The position numbers and the translations under genes are program-made. The notes beneath the pieces were generated by a model. It did no database searches. It was given only the letters and a program-made list of their open reading frames with translations, and was not told the origin of the DNA. Below, piece by piece: positions 5,169 through 6,952 of a stretch of 6,952 bases of DNA. Positions within the stretch are counted from its first letter, which is position 1. Each line of letters opens with the position of its first letter. The DNA lies in the NCBI GenBank assembly GCA_016932295.1, contig JAFGDC010000197.1:1-6952 (forward strand), read 5' to 3'. Source of the DNA: a candidate division CSSED10-310 bacterium (GTDB lineage Bacteria > CSSED10-310 > JAFGDC01).

Positions 5169-5197
5169 TTGTCACCGGCGACGATTTGCGGAATAGT
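5169..5197 (+). promoter_or_regulatory. Candidate promoter for the STAND NTPase gene
   Basis: TTGTCA (5169-5174, 5 of 6) and AATAGT (5192-5197, 4 of 6) are separated by 17 bases and lie about 58 bases before the ATG at 5255. The -10 box is weak. With the leftward candidate at 5085-5114 it would make a divergent promoter region. Confidence 0.35.
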
Positions 5198-5243
5198 GTG
5201 TCCAATCAGTGAAGAAAGGGCCGGGGGGAGACCGCCTCGAGAA

Positions 5244-5248
5244 GGGAG
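5244..5248 (+). promoter_or_regulatory. Ribosome binding site of the STAND NTPase gene
   Basis: GGGAG lies six bases before the ATG at 5255. The frame has a stop at 5210-5212 and no other ATG or GTG between, so this start is well fixed. Confidence 0.7.
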
Positions 5249-5254
5249 AATGAC

Positions 5255-6952
5255 ATGAGCCGTCTTTACGGCGATCCCGCGTTGGTACCGAGGATGGACT
5301 ATTTCACCGGCCGCGGCGAGGAAATAGAACTTTTCAATACACACCTGGCGGCGCTTCTGCGAGGAGAACCGAGACACCTGCATTTCCACGGCGTGGCCGG
5401 CGTGGGCAAGTCCACGCTGCTGGAAAGACTGTATAAGGAACTGACGGACAGGAAAGACAAGGAATCCGGCATACTGCATGCTCTCCACGATGTCTCCGAG
5501 GGCGACCACTCGATTCCGGACATCCTGGGCAGGCTGCGCTGTAGCCTGGTGGAAGGTCATGGCGTGCGGCTGCATTCCTTCGATTTCGCATACCTGCTGC
5601 TGCTGGCGAAACGAAATCCGGGAGTTGAATTCAATCTCAGACAGTATGGCTGGCTGACCAAAACAGGTGCCCTCGCGGACCTGGTTCTGCCGTTCGTCAT
5701 GCCCACGGGAAGCGTGTTCGAAAAGCTGTGCAGGGCGATCGAAGCCGGCACCGGGAAGCGTGGCGGACCGTACACACGCTGGTGGACGAACCGCGGAGAA
5801 AGAGAATTGTACTTCGTTCAAAACACCAATAATTTGAACGAGATCGTCGACAAGCTTCCGCGTTTCTTCGCCGAGGACCTGAACGACTGGACGATACAGA
5901 AGGATGTTGTCTGCGTCCTGTTTCTGGACACTCACGAATCCCTCGTGAGAGCATTTCATACCGGCGCAAGGATGGCCATGGCCGATGCCTGGCTGCGGAC
6001 CCTCGTGAAAGAGTTGGGATCCGGGGTGATGGTGGTCACGGCGGGACGCGATCCCCTGAACTGGAACGGAAAGCCGGATTGTTTTGACCAGCATGAGGTG
6101 AAGGAACTATCCACCGATGATGCGAAGGAAAGTCTCCAGCGGCGGGGGATACCTGGAGAGAACCTGCGGAACCATCTCGCGGCGGTGACCGGCGGGCTGC
6201 CGGTCTGGCTGGATCTCTGCGCGGACATCGCCGGCGGGATCCGGCGTCATGAACGTCGCGTTGCAACGGTGGAAGATTTCCCCGGCGGTTATACCGGTGA
6301 TATCGGAAACAGGCTATACATCCGTTTCACTACATATCTCGACGATGACGAGAATGAGCTGTTGAAACTGCTGGCAGTGCCGCGATTCTTCAGCCGCGGA
6401 TTGTACGAGTTGCTGCTGGAGGGCGGTCGGCACAGGGGCCTGGATGACCGGTTCGAAAGGCTGCTGTCCTATTCTTTCGTCCAGGAATCATCGGCCGGCA
6501 TCTACCGGATGCACGATGCACTGCGCCGGACGATCCTGGCGACCATGCCGGGCGGGAAAACGACCGCTCTGCATCGGCGCCTGGCCGATCATTATCTGGC
6601 TATGGCACAGTACGAAAGGTCATATGAAGCGACCAGTGAAATGTGGATCAACATAGACGAGGCGGTGTATCACTGCATCGCCTGCCACGGTATTGACGAT
6701 TTACGGAGGATTCTGAAGGTCGATGCACTGATCAATGCCGGTTACGGACGCGGGCTGATGAAGCACCTGGGAACCATTCTGGCGGCATTCGGTCCGGAAT
6801 GTGACGATCCCTATTGGCTGGCGCAGACTGGTTACGTGAGTTCCGCCCTCGGCGACAAGCAACAGGCGCTGGAGTACTACCAACGGGCGCTGCCACTCTG
6901 TGAACGGGTGGGGGATGTGGGCGGCCAGGCCACCACCCTCAACAATATCGGC
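5255..6952 (+). CDS. STAND-family NTPase with C-terminal TPR repeats (3' end missing)
   Basis: The frame is open for 566 residues to the window end. FTGRGEEIELF (17-27) is the usual lead-in to STAND/AAA-like NTPases. Walker A is GVAGVGKST (46-54) and Walker B is VVCVLFLDTHE (218-228, Asp225 and Glu228). VVTAGRD (260-266) matches the sensor strand, GGLPVWL (313-319) the GLP-type motif that starts the helical subdomain, and RMHDALRR (418-425) the MHD motif of the winged-helix domain that holds the ADP state in NB-ARC proteins. Residues 520-555 (LGDKQQALEYYQRALPLCERVGD) are a TPR unit and the next begins at the cut. Such proteins act as ATP-driven switches whose C-terminal repeats sense a ligand. 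Only 45 residues precede Walker A, so there is no N-terminal effector; one could follow the TPRs or be encoded by a neighbour. The long insert between Walker A and B (about 165 residues) is unusual. Function may be regulatory or defensive. Confidence 0.9.
   Translation, partial: MSRLYGDPALVPRMDYFTGRGEEIELFNTHLAALLRGEPRHLHFHGVAGVGKSTLLERLYKELTDRKDKESGILHALHDVSEGDHSIPDILGRLRCSLVEGHGVRLHSFDFAYLLLLAKRNPGVEFNLRQYGWLTKTGALADLVLPFVMPTGSVFEKLCRAIEAGTGKRGGPYTRWWTNRGERELYFVQNTNNLNEIVDKLPRFFAEDLNDWTIQKDVVCVLFLDTHESLVRAFHTGARMAMADAWLRTLVKELGSGVMVVTAGRDPLNWNGKPDCFDQHEVKELSTDDAKESLQRRGIPGENLRNHLAAVTGGLPVWLDLCADIAGGIRRHERRVATVEDFPGGYTGDIGNRLYIRFTTYLDDDENELLKLLAVPRFFSRGLYELLLEGGRHRGLDDRFERLLSYSFVQESSAGIYRMHDALRRTILATMPGGKTTALHRRLADHYLAMAQYERSYEATSEMWINIDEAVYHCIACHGIDDLRRILKVDALINAGYGRGLMKHLGTILAAFGPECDDPYWLAQTGYVSSALGDKQQALEYYQRALPLCERVGDVGGQATTLNNIG

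Noticed and set aside
5111..6094. Minus-strand open frame of 327 codons
   Set aside because: It is antisense to the STAND gene, whose Walker motifs, ribosome binding site and TPR repeats are clear. The reverse translation shows no recognisable domain.

Overview
The window looks like a chromosomal stretch from a GC-rich, probably Gram-negative bacterium. This is inferred from an HldE-type nucleotidyltransferase, consensus-like Shine-Dalgarno sequences and sigma70-like promoter boxes. The species cannot be named from the sequence. There is no insertion sequence, phage gene, tRNA, rRNA or CRISPR array.

Layout. (1) Positions 1-1352, plus strand: the 3' part of a class III PLP aminotransferase of the glutamate-1-semialdehyde aminomutase type, then, six bases later, an HldE/TagD-like nucleotidyltransferase. 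They look like the tail of an operon that makes and activates a small precursor, perhaps for a cell-surface glycan. (2) Positions 1538-3463, minus strand, convergent to the first block: a sigma70-like promoter with a perfect 22-bp palindrome filling the gap from the -35 box through the -10 box, then a 107-residue methionine-rich protein with a roughly 31-residue internal repeat, a strong intergenic hairpin, and a radical SAM/SPASM enzyme. This is the most unusual block and may be an undescribed peptide- or protein-modification pair. (3) Positions 3464-4342: about 880 bases with no convincing gene, visibly richer in A/T runs than the flanks, holding small repeats and one doubtful 42-codon ORF. 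(4) Positions 4343-5014, minus strand: an ICMT/PEMT-type integral membrane methyltransferase, followed three bases after its stop by a 29-residue single-pass membrane peptide gene that has its own strong ribosome binding site. (5) From 5255 to the window end, plus strand and divergent from block 4: the first 566 residues of a STAND-type NTPase with Walker A, Walker B, GLP-like and MHD motifs, running into TPR repeats that are cut by the window edge.

How they work together. Block 1 is probably a biosynthetic unit. Block 2 is a self-contained regulated pair. Blocks 4 and 5 share a divergent promoter region. STAND proteins are signal-sensing switches used in regulation and in anti-phage defence, but no effector domain is visible here, so a defence role is only a possibility.
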